Origin: Daphnia carinata
Lineage: Eukaryota; Arthropoda; Branchiopoda; Diplostraca; Daphniidae
DNA: 64,000 nucleotides
Reading direction: 5' to 3'
Assembly (NCBI RefSeq): GCF_022539665.2
Contig: NC_081335.1
Location: forward strand, 310,001-374,000
The position numbers were made by a program, and so were the translations under genes. The notes under the pieces are model-generated. The model searched no databases and had not been told where the DNA came from. It saw only the letters and a list, made by a program, of their open reading frames with translations. Positions 48,001 through 60,975 of this stretch are shown here, one piece after another (within the stretch, counting starts at the first letter, position 1; each line of letters begins with the position of its first letter).

Positions 48001-49069
48001 TATATATATAATAGCGGCAATGGCACATGCTGTTCGCAGTTAAAGCACAGCCGAGTCGGATGAAGGACCGCAAACCAAACGCGTTTTTGTTTTAATTTGT
48101 GTCGTTTGTGTTACACTAACGACTAAGACATTTTCCGTGAATCATTATCGATAACACGTCGTGAACTGAAAATAAAAAGTTGAACGTCTTACAACCGCGT
48201 CGAGGAACAGGAAGTGGATCGTAAGTCTGGCTTTCATTAGCGGCTCATTTAAGACACGCGTTAGCTCCCGATTTTAATTGATTGGGGGGTGGTGATGCAT
48301 ACGTCGAATTAGAGGGCATCTGCGACTCTCTGAGTCCATGTTTGAACCTCTTTCTTTTGAGTTTATCTTTTACGTTTAGGGTTTTTATATTGGCTATGCT
48401 ATGCGTGCGGTTGCATAAGCTTTCATGAGCATCTGATCCGTGCACGAAAGCAATTACTTTGGACCCTACATCCTAACGTAACGTGTTCATTAAAAAGAGG
48501 AAAAAAAAAACAGTAGCGACTCAATTTCCAGAATCGATCACAGTTGATTTCACGGAAAACGGAGATACGTAAAGTTTGAAACCCCTCAAGTATAGAGCAT
48601 GTTCGGCATCGTTAAGGGTCAGATTCAATAGCCCATTATATAAGAGTCTCTTGTATACAGCAGATCGTGTGTGAATCGCAGTTTGGGGTGGCAAAATGGC
48701 ACTATTAGATAATAACACAGGTTCAAGTTTCGTAGCTGATATCTCCTCTAACGAAAAGAGGAATGGACAACCATCGCCGGCCAACATCCCATATTGACCG
48801 AGCACACTAGTTGGCCAAATAAACAAAAACAAGTAGAAATTGGTTATATCCTAGAATATTACAAAGAATCCATAGAGAAAGCTAAAAGATTCAGGACAAA
48901 GAGACAATACACTGAACTCGTTTTAACGCAATAGTTTGACTTGGGCACGAAAATTGTGGCATAGTGACAACGGAACGGACGTGAGTGAAGAGCAGCGACA
49001 GGTTGCAATTCGTCACGGTCGGCCATGAAATATTGAAAGAAAAAAAGAGAGAAGCAGCAAACATCGCAC
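45043..49069. other. Intergenic, 4 kb, upstream of MED31 and of opsin 1
   Basis: The left edge is the MED31 5' flank. Beyond it I see no recognisable gene; open frames at 46010-46225, 46626-46868 and 47160-47537 (minus) and 48521-48832 (minus) match nothing I know. TA-rich sequence (TATATATACATAGGTATATATATA) near 47987-48010 might be promoter-like for something, but it is 1 kb from the opsin ATG. Confidence 0.5.
45806..45895 (+). CDS. Possible 29-codon micro-ORF
   Basis: A short frame starts MHPSKAKKPEKLIMQIVVNE and ends before a TAG. It has a protein-like mix of charged residues, unlike the homopolymer-driven short frames elsewhere. The stop is followed directly by GTTATT, so the TAG might be at an exon end. 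It is divergent from MED31. No family is recognised and it may be chance. Confidence 0.15.
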   Translation: MHPSKAKKPEKLIMQIVVNEETKEYVLTE

Positions 49070-52000
49070 ATGGAGACCCTTTCCACTGCAAACACGGAAA
49101 ATATTCCAGGCGATGTGTTCGTGCGATTGGTCACGACCTTTGTCTCCGGACAGCAATCCCGTCAACGTCGTTTAGTCAACCAGGACTTGATGGCCAATGA
49201 ATCATTCAGCGCAGCTCAAGTGGACGGAATGTCAGACCCTTTGCTAATGCCCGTGTGGGCGTACCAGACAGCAGCCGCTTATTTGGTTGTCATCAGCATC
49301 GTCGGTTTGGTCATGAATATTCTCGTCGTCATTGCCATCGTCAGCGATCGACAGGTACACCTGTTGCCTTTCGTTTGTTTTGCATGCCCTCATATTGAAA
49401 TTCTTGAACGTCTTGTGCTTTGAAAAGATGACGCCGCTCAACTGGATGTTGCTTAATTTGGCTTGCTCCGACGGACTCATCGCAGCGTTCGGGTTGGTCT
49501 ACAAGAATTTGTCTCTATTTGTCTTTGAATTGCTAATGAAAACTGAGGCATAACGTCGTTAGGTCGCCAGTGTCTGCCTTTGCTGCGCTGCAGCACGGAT
49601 GGCCGTTTAGCGACGAGTTGTGCATCGCCTACGCCATGATCATGTCTTCTGCGGGTGCCTCATTTTAACCCAGCTCATCACCTCACGAGAAATGACTCTA
49701 TTTATCTGTAAAACAGGAATAGGATCGGTAACAACTCTAACAGCTTTGGCCCTGTGGCGATGTCAGTTGGTCGTCTATTGCCCAGCAAGGCGGAGCGGCG
49801 CTTTTGCCAACAACAACGGCGGAAGGCTGGGACACTGTAAGGCCGTCTTTTTGCTGGCCATCGTCTGGATGTACACGTTAGCTGTGACTTGCCCGCCGCT
49901 TTTCGGCTGGGGCCGATACGACAGAGAAGCCTCTCACATCAGGTAATGGTCGAATGAAATGGAACGATATCTTAGTTGCCTAGCAACCTCTTTAATTGAC
50001 TTCATTAACGACTCACGTTACGAACTACTTATTCGTTTTTCTGAAACGTCTAAACAGTCGATGATTGTAAATGAGTGCCTTATTTGAGGGCGTCCTGATT
50101 TAAGTCGTGCGTCGTCAAACTTGCGTCACTGTTGCATCCAACATAGGAAGTACAGAAGCTTTGCTGTAATGAAGCTCCTTTCTTAATTGCCTGTACATTG
50201 TTTCACGTGTGCAGAGCAACTTTGGTTCATGTGAATCATTCCAAGATTAGGAACCGGTAGAATTACACTTTGTATTCATTTTCTAAGTTTTTTCTTTGTC
50301 TTACTTTGTTCGTGTTCAAAAAGGCAGACACGAAAATATTAGCCTTTAAATGGGACCCTTCTTCACAAAGAGGCAGGGTAAGAAAGAAATAAGTTGTCAA
50401 GGTAGTGGGGAAAAAAAAACAGTGTGGGGGAGGAAACAAAATTGTTCAAAAAACAAAACGTTCAAGGGCAACGATTTGCATGAAATGCCACTGGAGAAGG
50501 CAGGGTACGCAAATATACATACAACAAAAATAGAGGTGGAAAGAAAATGTATGTAAATGAGCATCACGTCATCGCCGTCCCAGTTCAATGCCCTTGGGTC
50601 TATGTTTATTTTGAAAACCGATTTGGGCGGGTTGCACTTTCGAACAGGTGTGTGCACAATTGCACAGGTACTCCAATATATTCGTAAGCACGTCATGGGG
50701 ATGCACCAGGTGAACTTTTCATTTTTTCATGCGGCGATTTATCATTTCCGAACAGTTGCTCGGTGAATTGGGAATCGAAAATGGACAACAATCGATTGTA
50801 CATCGTCTACATGTTCACCTTTGGACTGTTTGTCCCGTTGGCAATCATCGTCGTTTCTTACGTCAGCATCGTACGCGTCGTTAGAAAGGTATGATGTTTT
50901 AAATTGCATAACTCTTTTTTTTTATATCTCGCTTATTTCACTTCACGTTGTTTATTACGTTGAATAATGACGTTCAAGAAAAGGCCTTGTTACAGCCTAG
51001 TTTGATTTCTTTTATTGCGTCATTGTTTTTTTGTGTGTTTGATTTCAGGCATGAAATCGAATTTTGAATAACAATGTCAGAGTTGGTACGATCAGTTGCC
51101 GACGGTTTCCTAGGAAACCGTTAAGGAAACTTTTGTGCGTGGAATTCTTTTGATTTCTCGTTTTTAATTAGCCAAAATGTCCTTGCGTTTTCTTTTGATC
51201 CGTTGTGTTGGCTCAACGGGAAGAAACAAAGGAATACCAACAAAATTATAACAATAGCATAACTAGTCCCAATATTTCCTTGCGTTGGCGTAGCGCTTTA
51301 TGAAGAAGAAACAAACGCAATTCTTATCGTTTTCTTTGAAAAAAAATGTCTTGTTATTATGTCAACTATCTCGTGCGCAGCACGCAAACATCTTGTTGGT
51401 AAGCAAATCTATTATTGAAAGGCTTAATGCCATTAGCGAAGTAAATAATGAGAAGGACTTGAATAGCTACATACTTTCTGAATGTACGTGTGTTACATGT
51501 GCAGGCCAGTCAATTCAAGAAATCAATGATGACATTGCGCAGTGTCGGCCAGCCCCACGAGATTGTTGACCAACAGTCCACTAGTAACCAGCAATCAGCC
51601 ATCAGCAACCAGCCGATGACGCCAAAGAAAACGGAACAGCACAAGAAACAAACGAACGACGCAGCCGAGAAACGAGTGACGGTCATGGTGGCCTGCATGG
51701 TCAGCGCGTTCATGGCGGCATGGACGCCCTATTCCATTTTGGCTCTTTACGAGACATTCGCTGGCCAAATCGGCATTCCATCCAATGGCAATTCGTCATC
51801 GCAAGAAAACGAGTTCCAGTACGTTGGAACAATTTCGCCCGGATTCGCCACCATCCCGTCGCTGTTCGCCAAAACGTCGGCCGTCTTTAATCCGCTGATT
51901 TACGGACTGCTCAACACTCAGGTGATTGATATCTCAAATGCTGTCCTGTGAATTTTTGAAATTTGAATAGTTGTGTCTCACCATCAGTTCCGCACGGCTT

Positions 52001-52404
52001 GGGAGAAATTTTCTGTCCGCTTCTTAAGTCGACGTCAGCATCTTAAGAATATAGAGATGCATCACTTGCTCAGCTGCGTGGGCCAGAATACACCGGCGTC
52101 CGTTCAATTGTCCATGAAAGAAATGATCACCAATGAATCGGCTTACGTCATGGCAACAAAGGTCTACACTAGTCCTCCTGTTGCTCATTTGGTCCACCCT
52201 CCGACGGATGGCCGAGCCAACCGCCTATCTATGCCGGGCATCGAACCTGCGATAAAGGCTGAACCGACATCCATCAAGAATCCCTTACAACAGCGCCAGG
52301 AAGATGTGGCCAAGTCTGTAATCGTTTGTTTCGCTTCACATTCTACGAGCTGTCGGATCGTTCCAGACATTGTCCTTAGACCGACGGACGAATCCGTTCT
52401 GTAA
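49070..52404 (+). CDS. Ciliary-type (pteropsin-like) opsin, copy 1
   Basis: Seven exons, 49070..49354, 49428..49492, 49563..49654, 49717..49942, 50756..50888, 51505..51921 and 51988..52404, give 544 residues. It is a seven-helix light receptor with retinal Schiff-base Lys390 in SLFAKTSAVFNPLIY, Cys137-Cys224 for the extracellular disulfide, Tyr140 at the position of bovine Glu113, and Glu218 aligned with counterion Glu181. TPLNWMLLNLACSD, the FAK.SAV.NP.IY helix 7 and LNTQFR in place of NKQFR point to the ciliary opsin branch, as in insect pteropsins. The helix 3 end reads LALWRCQLVVYC, so (E/D)RY is W161-R162-C163. Loop 3 carries a Ser/Gln/Asn-rich insert (STSNQQSAISNQP) before the conserved AAEKRVTVMVACMV helix 6 start. 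A long cytoplasmic tail follows. The exon 2 donor is weak (GG|GTTGGT). The G protein partner is unknown. Confidence 0.9.
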
Positions 52405-55400
52405 CATTTCAGCACGTGAAACGGATGTTGGAACGTTCGATTTTCGGGAAGCAAAAATTCATTTCTCCGAAATGCCCCAAAATTCGGCGTCGGTGTTTCT
52501 TTCAACATTTCAAAAGTCAAAATGCGGATGGAATCCCGAAAACACATTTCCAGCTGTGTGTCAATGCACTTGATTTTCCTTTAGATAGTCTCTGTGGAAA
52601 TAAAGAAAAAAGGCCCTGTGTTAGCACTTTGAAGTCGAAGGGGGGGGGGGGATAGATGAACGCATCTTGGCAATCCAATATAGTGTTACACGATGCGAAT
52701 CCCACGCACGTGTCGCTATTTTTCATGTGACGCGTAAATCTATAGCTTCGGCATCTGTTCTATTGGAAACAGTTTTATACACTGATGTAACTATCGATCT
52801 GAAAGGCATTGAAAAGAACGAAAGCAAAAAGGGATGAAGCCTTATACATTTGGTTGTCACGTTCGGCTATCGTCACTTTGATTACTGATTCCCGGTGACG
52901 CAACGTCAGTTCTATTTACGTATTCACTGGGATAGCGGAGATTCACCTCTTCTTTTGTTCATTGCAAAGGACATGTGACATGTTTCATTACAGATGACCT
53001 GACAATCTTTGGAGAGATGAGACGAGAACTGTTCAAAGGTGGTTTGATTGGTGGAACGCATTCATCTCTTAATGACCATACCCAAGTACAATTTCTGTGA
53101 TGCCCTGATTTTGATTGTACGAATGTTTTCTATTTTCTTATTAACATTGTAGTTCTGTTGTGTGGGTTCCCTCTTTTTTTCGTGTATTACGTAATTTCAT
53201 GTTGATGTCGTGTGACTGTCTGTACTTATATCACGTACAATAACAATTGGCTTTCTCCAGGGCTCGTGTTACTGCACTTGCTTTTTCCCATCACCACCAT
53301 CAGCCTGGAGCTGACGAGCGCAGACTGCAAGACCAAGTGGCGCAATGGTATCGCCGACAGGGTTTGGCAACTCAACGGGGTGAATGATTTTGCGGTATAC
53401 AAGGATCAATCTGTTTTCACGCGAGACCGTCTCCCGTCGGCACTGTGGCGCAATGCTGCATTGATGGCGTGATTAAGATGTTAGCCGAGTTAATTCTGTC
53501 GTATTATCAACGCACAATTGCGCAGTCTTGACGTCTGTCCTCCCACAGGAATGCGGATGAACTGCGGATTTGTTTTTTTTATTTCCCCAACCATCGAACG
53601 AGAGCAGGAAATCATGTGCCAATAACATAGCAGTTTTTCTTCTCTTTTTTGCAGTTTGGGCTGCACGATGTCGGGGATTTGCTGGTCAATAAAACACTTC
53701 CGTGTAACGCGGAATATAAAATATAGTGCCCGGTGACTTTTGCATTTACCGCGTTCATCCATCACGTCGTCTGTCGTCCGCATCGACAACATCGTGATAC
53801 AGTATCACCATCGTAATAAAAATTCTATTCATACACGAAAGCGAGAATAAAAGAAGAATCATAAAATAAAGAAAGGATGGAATGACATGGACGATAAAAA
53901 GGGACATATTGTGCGTTCCGTCGTCGACGACTGCGCACCGTCTTCCTTCGTAGACAAGATAGAGATATGATGGCGTATGAGATCTATATGTAATGGCCAC
54001 AGGCACGTGTCATTGCATCTTTAATTTACTATGGTGTACGGGATTCTTTCATAACCACGTAACAATCAATACTCCCTTAGTGGGTCCGGCAATAAAAACG
54101 CTTCCAATGAGATCCACGCATTCACTGTTTATGGCAGCCCAATCGGCATAGTTATTAAAGTGCGATATCAACTGATTCGAATAGAACAAGTAAATGGAAT
54201 GAATGCATACGTGCCACGCAACGTCTCCCATGAAAAGGCTTCATCGTTTATTCTAGAAAATATCAATCATCTGCTATTTATCACATCGTGGCAAAAGTGT
54301 TTTTGAAAACATTCGTTTTTTTGTGCTCGAGTTGTTTCTTTTTAGTGTATCCCAGTTGTGATGTGCAACATTGTACGTCACGACAAAATGTCGAATGCCA
54401 TGACATCCACTCGACGCCAACTGTTTTTCAGTTTCCAGTCGTTTCTTTTGAGTCAGCTGAACATTGTGCACGTGAAAGAGCAGAGCGTTGAAGCAGCGTG
54501 AAGCCAACGCAGTCACGTCAATTATGTACGTACAAGTTGTTGCGTAGAGAACACTCACGTTAAGAGCTTTTCAACCGCAAAGACGACTCTCCAGAAAGTT
54601 TGTTTCAAAACGTTCTGCTCTATTTTTTAAGGTTGACTTCCTTGCTTATTGCAAAAACACACAAAATTTAATGGCATTCAAAATGCCCCTCATTCCCTTC
54701 TCTGATTTTTTTGCGTGATGCGTACGTCCCTAAGTTCTAACTTAAGAAAGAAATGATGGCTTGTACAGAGGTCTTGATATCGTTGATGCGTAAACGATAC
54801 ATTTGATTTAACATATAATCGGGCGTCTCCGAGGTGTTTGCGTTCGCGTGTAAATAAATTGATCCGCTCGTTCAGCAAATAGATGGATAATAAATTCATT
54901 TTGCGATATGTGAATCTATATATAACGTCAATGTATAAGGCCATCGCAGTGCCATTCATTTCTTTACGAATTAAAGAATCCATGGATGGGCGAATAGCCA
55001 ACTAGACTAATGTATATTTAGTTGAGTAGCCATTCCCGGAAGCAAAAGAAAATAAGAGACAAGTTCTTCTCGCGATGAAATTCGTAACACTTTGATGACC
55101 ATTACTTTCCCATTAGCTCCTTGATGCTCTGCAAGCATCACAAGTTTCTTTTTAATTTTCGTTTCTTAGTCACAACTTTGAAAACTTTCATTTCGGGTTG
55201 AAATTGAGATTGATATTTGTATAAAAAAAAAAAAAAAGAAATCCATTGTGTGAGGTTTTTATAAGCATTCTTGTGTTTCTTTTTGCTAGTCTGGTTTTGT
55301 TTGTCACACATGAATTCAGATCAAAAGGAAACGTTTGGCTTCCGGATTTTAGACGTAATCAGCAAGTCAACCAGTAAGCGAATGCGGTTTTTTTTCTATG

Positions 55401-57493
55401 ATAATCGCTAAAGAATTCTATAGTTTCAAAAAATAAAAAAAAAGATCGGATGAACCATAAAAAAAAAGGCTATTGTGTGTCTTTTGATGTCGATCTTAAG
55501 CCCTCCACAAAGAAAAGGAGACAAGCAAGCAAAAGAATGTTTGCAACGAGGACAAGAAATAATAAGTCACGCAGTTTAGAAGATGTATTGAAAGACGAAG
55601 GGTAAACGAGGACTCGTTAACAAAAAAAAAAATGGAGCATACACTTGAAACGAGGCAACGATCCCGCACGATCCCGCCAAATATCAAATCTGCTATCGCC
55701 AATAGAACGGCAAACAAGCGCAAATGTTGAGGTTTTCTTCCGCCCATGTCTACTCAACTGACGATGAAAGCATCTGCGATAATGAAAAGCTTTTCTCTGT
55801 ACACAAGGCGAAGTGAAAAGGCAATAAATTGCTTCCATTCAAATCGCTCGTGATCCTTTTAATGTGCCACATATAGCCTTCATTACAGCCAATAGTCTCG
55901 CTGTCGTCATGTAATGGGAACAGGCCAATGGAGAGTTTGAATTTTGATGAAGGTCGTCAACTTGGACTATTAGACTATGAGAGTTGATTTTAAAAAAATT
56001 CATCTATCTCTTTGTGAAACACGTGCCCCATACTTAATATATTGGCTGCCATTTTGCGCATGTTGGCCTGCCGGGACATACGTAACCCAAGAACCCAATC
56101 GATATTTCCAATTTCATTCCTTATAGATGCGACGCGTCTGGAACAATAAAACAGCTGATTTGCGTGTCCCGAAAAATCGACCTGTCTGATGTGTCTTTTA
56201 TGCGTACAGTAAAAGACAGAAATCGATCGATGTACAGAAAGAATACACTGAAAAGGAAAGACCATTGATGGTTGACTACGTCATTAAACAAAAGACAAAA
56301 CAGATAGGCATCTTGAAACGAAAAAGGAACCGGAAATCCATTCATGCAATCCTGTACCATCAGAAAACCTTAAAAAAGAACAGCCATCCATTTTTGATAT
56401 GTGATTCGACTCACTATATCATGACCGGCATCACGTGAAAGGTCCATCAATGTTGTCACGGACTTGCATCGTCTTCCATAAGCAAATCGAATCAAGTCAG
56501 TAACGTTGGCACGATACGTCTCTACATCATCTTCTGCATTCACGTGCGCCATTTCGTACTTGCTATCAAAACTGAATGTTTTCCCCCAATTGTTTCTGCA
56601 ATATCTATACGACGCACGTCACGTGGCTTTCTCTCACATCTCTTTGACGACTGCACGACCTTTTTCGTTCACATAATCAGCCCACGTTTTGTTTAGATGT
56701 TACTCTGAGGGACTAAAATTCTTTTCCCCCTGCTCTCCTTTTGAATAACTTAATAACCTATTCTTTTTTTTTTTAAATCAAACAAAAAGTCTATCGAAAA
56801 GGATATTTACTCGCCCTTGGACGCCGTTTCTATCGACATTCTTTTTTCTATTTTTAAAAAGATTCAAATCAAAGTCGGCCTGAGCCGATTGCACGTAGAT
56901 GCCTTCGAAAATGATACGATGGTTGTTGACTGAGTCCTTTTTTTGAGGGGGGTGGCAAACACGCGGTTCTCTATACACACATCAATAACCGAGATTGCGT
57001 ATACGTGAGCGCGTTCATATAACCAAGGTGGAGAGATTCTGCGCCGAAACACGTGACTTCACATCTTGAGCACACGCGTGAAAAAGAGGAGGTGAGCGAC
57101 GGCCACATATAATGCGAGACGTGTGTTTTGAAAGGGTGCGTCTAGATAAAAAGGACGGCACAGTTGTCAACGTTGACTTTAGTCGTCCGGTTGCTGTCCA
57201 CTAGGGCACAGCCAATTGCACTCGGGACGGTGTTTGTTTTTTTCGCGGTTCGTTCCTATTGGCAGAATTACGTTGATTTGACGATGAATCATGGCGAACG
57301 TGTCGTACATCTTTGTGTCAAGATGGGGAAGAAATCCGACTTGAACTCGACCATTATATTACACGAAAATGACGATAAACAGCGTTTCGAAAGTGAATGT
57401 TTGCGACGCTTTGATCGACGTTGGATGTTTGCAATTTCGCCGTACAGGAAACAGTGACCCGACAGTCGAAACGCCGTTGATGGTGAGGCGCAA
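52405..57493. other. Intergenic between the two opsins, 5 kb
   Basis: No supported gene is seen. Open frames on the minus strand at 55990-56265, 56121-56360 and 56370-56552 lie close together with plausible splice signals (ATA|GTGAGTC near 56417, CTTTTCAG near 56246), but I could not assemble a recognisable protein. A plus-strand frame at 57164-57457 lies in the likely promoter or leader of opsin 2. An AT-rich element (AGATAAAAAGG) near 57145-57155 could act as its TATA box. Confidence 0.45.
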
Positions 57494-60400
57494 ATGATGG
57501 CCATCCCAACGGCTACCAACAATACAAACAGCATTACGGGAGCAGTTTTGCTCGGCTACGTCATAGATTTCGTGATGAAGAAGCACCAAGAGAAATTGGT
57601 CAATTTCAGTTCGTTCAACAACGCCACTGCCGGACTGTCCGGCCACGTCAAAGCAGCAAGTGATGCAACAACTGTCGAATTGCTGATGCCCGTCTGGGCT
57701 TACCAAACGGCAGCTGTTTATTTAATTTGTATCTGTGTCATCGGTTTAATTATGAACGTCGTCGTCGTCATTGTCATCCTCAACGACCCGCAGGTACTTG
57801 ATTCCGAATTCTTTGTGGTTTCCTGGCAGCATCCATCACCGTCTTCTGCATGTTTTGGCTTTTGTATTCTTTGAAAAATGAATTTTTATCACTTTCACGA
57901 ACGATATCAAGTCGACATCATAATCCATACGAGTACAACGTGTAAAACGTGTAGGAAAGGTTTTTACTCTGGCGTGTCTGTGATGGATGTAGCCTGGCAA
58001 AAACAAAAGAAGTCATACTCTTTCCTGTTATTCATTGTGGTAGTACGAGGATATGTTTTTTTTTTTCTCTTCCTCGTCCTGTTTTAAGAATGCATCCAAC
58101 GTTGCGTGTGTAACTGACGGAATCGATAGGATTTCTCTATTTTTTTAAAGAGCTGTCTAAATACATTGATTACTTTGACGGCTGACAATGTAGAAGTCAC
58201 CGCTGAACTGGATGTTGCTCAATTTGGCTTGTTCCGATGGGATTATTGCTGGTTTCGGGTAAGTCGATTGTAAATTGATTTTCAACTTACACACCTTTTC
58301 ATTCATGGCCGTTTATTTATACGAAAAACAAAATGGTTGATGAATGAAAACGGACAGAGCTCCAATCTCAGCATCGGCAGCTTTCCAGTTTGATTGGCCG
58401 TTCGGCAACGACTTGTGCATCGCCTATGCCATGATCATGTCCACTGCAGGTTCTTTTGTTTACTAATTCATTCCCATGACAAAAACAATTTCATTATCTA
58501 AACACAAACTTTAAAACAGGGATAGGATCGATAACAACTTTAACAGCTTTGGCCTTGTGGCGATGCCAGTTGGTTGTCTATTGCCCGGCAAAGCGGAGCA
58601 GCGCTTTCGCCAACAACAACAACGGCGGAAGAATGGGCCATTGCCAGGCCGTCCTCTTGCTGGCCATCATCTGGACATATTCGTTAGCTGTGACATGTCC
58701 ACCCCTTTTCGGATGGGGTAGATACGACAGAGAAGCAGCTCACATCAGGTAAAACTCATCTCAATAAACTTCATATTTCAATAAGACGTGTAAGCGTTGG
58801 GAAATCGCACGTGTCAAGGCCGACGTCAACGTTCATTTGAATATTCTGTTAGAGGAAAAAAAAACGCCCACAAAACTCATTTCTCTGAAATTCGAATCCA
58901 GGAGGTGGGGTTGGGTACACTTTGTTCGTATTATTTTATCGTGCCTTTCCTCTTCTTTTTTTTCTTCTCTCACCTACCGTCATTACCGAATTCATCGTCC
59001 TCAAAAACAGTTTGGCTCGACCTTTTAATCTGTTATGTCAAACTAGACTTGATCAGCGCTTGTTCGTTACGTGCTGCACACAATTTTTCAATCTTTTAAA
59101 TAATTGGATGTGACGTCACACACACAAAAGAAGAAGCAAGAAAGAGTTCTCTTACCAATAATCAAATCGCTAATAAGGCCCTCCGTGATTTTATTTTGTG
59201 AGCGCGGGGAGCACAGCCGAAAATCGCCAAGTTTTTAATGACGAACCGACGAGGGGGATTACGCTCGTCAACGAAAGGAAACTTATCTTTGAAGATGATT
59301 TTCGTTAAGCGCGTTGGGTGACGTCAAAGCGATGCATTTCTAGCGAAAGACACGCTCTGTTGTTCTATTCAAATTTGATTTGGCCTTTTCTCGTCCATGT
59401 TTGTTGTCATGCACGAGGAAAACATTTTGAACAGGACGAGTCTTTTATACAATAATGTAAATGTCAACATAACTTGTGTGTTGGCGATCGTGTGATGTGC
59501 GACTGGAATGCAATATTATATGTCTCGTGTAGGTCAGGCATTTTCATATTTCCACTTTGCGTACTAAGCCATACGAAGATGGAAGCACGTGCAAACTATT
59601 TGCAATATTGGTTGTCAAACGCGGTAAACAATGGGCTCAATTTTTCTTCGGTTCACGCAGTACGATTTTTATTGAAGATATTTTAAAAGCAACGTGAATG
59701 GATTCAATTATTAACTAACGCTATAACGTTTCCCAACAGTTGCTCGGTGAATTGGGAGTCTAAAATGGACAACAATCGATTGTACATCGTCTACATGTTT
59801 GCGTTTGGATTGTTTGTCCCGTTGGCTGTTATCGTCATCTCTTACGTCAGCATCTTACGCGTCGTCAAGAAGGTAATTGGATTTTGTTTGGCTTGGTAGT
59901 TGCACACGTGATGCTGTCGACACCAGTTCATGTGTTTTCTGAAACAGGCCGGTAAATTCAAGAAGACCATGTCGACCATGCCGCACAATGTCGACCAGTC
60001 CCACGAAATATCAGATCAACAGCCGTCACTGCTAAAGAAAACGGAACAGCACAAGAAACAAACGAGCGACGCTGCCGAGAAGCGCGTGACGGTCATGGTG
60101 GCCTGCATGGTCGGCGCGTTCATGACGGCCTGGACGCCATATTCCATTTTGGCTCTTTTCGAGACATTCGCTGGCCAAATCGGCATTCCATCCAATAGCA
60201 ATTCGACATCGCAAGAAAACGAGTTCCAATACGTTGGAACAATTTCGCCCGGATTCGCCACCGTTCCTTCGCTCTTCGCCAAGACATCGGCCGTCCTCAA
60301 TCCGCTCATTTACGGCCTACTCAACACTCAGGTAATTGATATCTCAAATGCTGTACTGTGAATTGTTTGAAATTTGAATAATTGTGTCTCGCCCATCAGT

Positions 60401-60975
60401 TCCGCACGGCTTGGGAGAAATTTTGTGTCCGCTTCTTAAATCGACGTCAGCTTCGTAAGAATAAAGAGTTGCGAGACTTGTTCAGCTGCGTCGGCCACGA
60501 TACACCGACGTTGAAACCATCGACGTCCGTCCACTTCTCCCTGAGAGAAATGGTGTCCAACGAATCTCAGTCGGCTTACGTCATGGCCCGTCACGTCGTG
60601 GCCAGTTCCCCTGTCGTCCGCTTCGTTCGGCAACAACAACAACACAAACCCACACTACGTGTGAAATTTCTTTCGCCTTCGTTGGCGTCTTCTTCATCGA
60701 CGGCCGAGGCGGACACGTCCGCCGCCCACCAGCAGTCGATTCAAACGAGAGGCTTCAAAAATCCTAGTTTGCAGCATCAGCCCGAAGAAGAAGTGCGAAA
60801 TGAGCCCGGCAAATTGGTCGTCATTCTTTCCATCACGGAATCGACCAGCTGCACGACCACCACCGACGATCACGCGTTCACGGCAACGCTGGAAGAGGAA
60901 TCCGTTTTCACGGAACAGACTCCGGAGAACGTCAGTGATTCGCTCGACATCAACATATCTCCAATCGAACATTAA
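57494..60975 (+). CDS. Ciliary-type (pteropsin-like) opsin, copy 2
   Basis: Seven exons, 57494..57793, 58195..58259, 58358..58449, 58520..58748, 59740..59872, 59948..60331 and 60400..60975, give 592 residues. Exons 2, 3 and 5 have exactly the lengths of those in the copy at 49070, and all intron phases match, so the two are a tandem duplication. Retinal-binding Lys385 (SLFAKTSAVLNPLIY) and the Glu181-type counterion Glu224 (RYDREAAHI) are present. The (E/D)RY position is W166-R167-C168, as in copy 1. The N-terminus up to about residue 65 is unrelated to that of copy 1. Loop 3 lacks the Ser/Gln/Asn insert, and the cytoplasmic tail is about 53 residues longer with Ser/Thr-rich stretches (ASSSSTAEADTSA) that could be phosphorylated. 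The exon 2 donor is consensus (GG|GTAAGT). Wavelength and signalling partner cannot be read from sequence. Confidence 0.9.

Noticed and set aside
55990-56552. Cluster of minus-strand frames between the opsins with possible splice signals
   Set aside because: I tried joining the three frames. No combination gave a recognisable family and several junctions disagree in phase.
57164-57457. 97-codon plus-strand frame just upstream of opsin 2
   Set aside because: It ends 37 bases before the opsin ATG and has no homolog upstream of opsin 1. More likely promoter or leader sequence.
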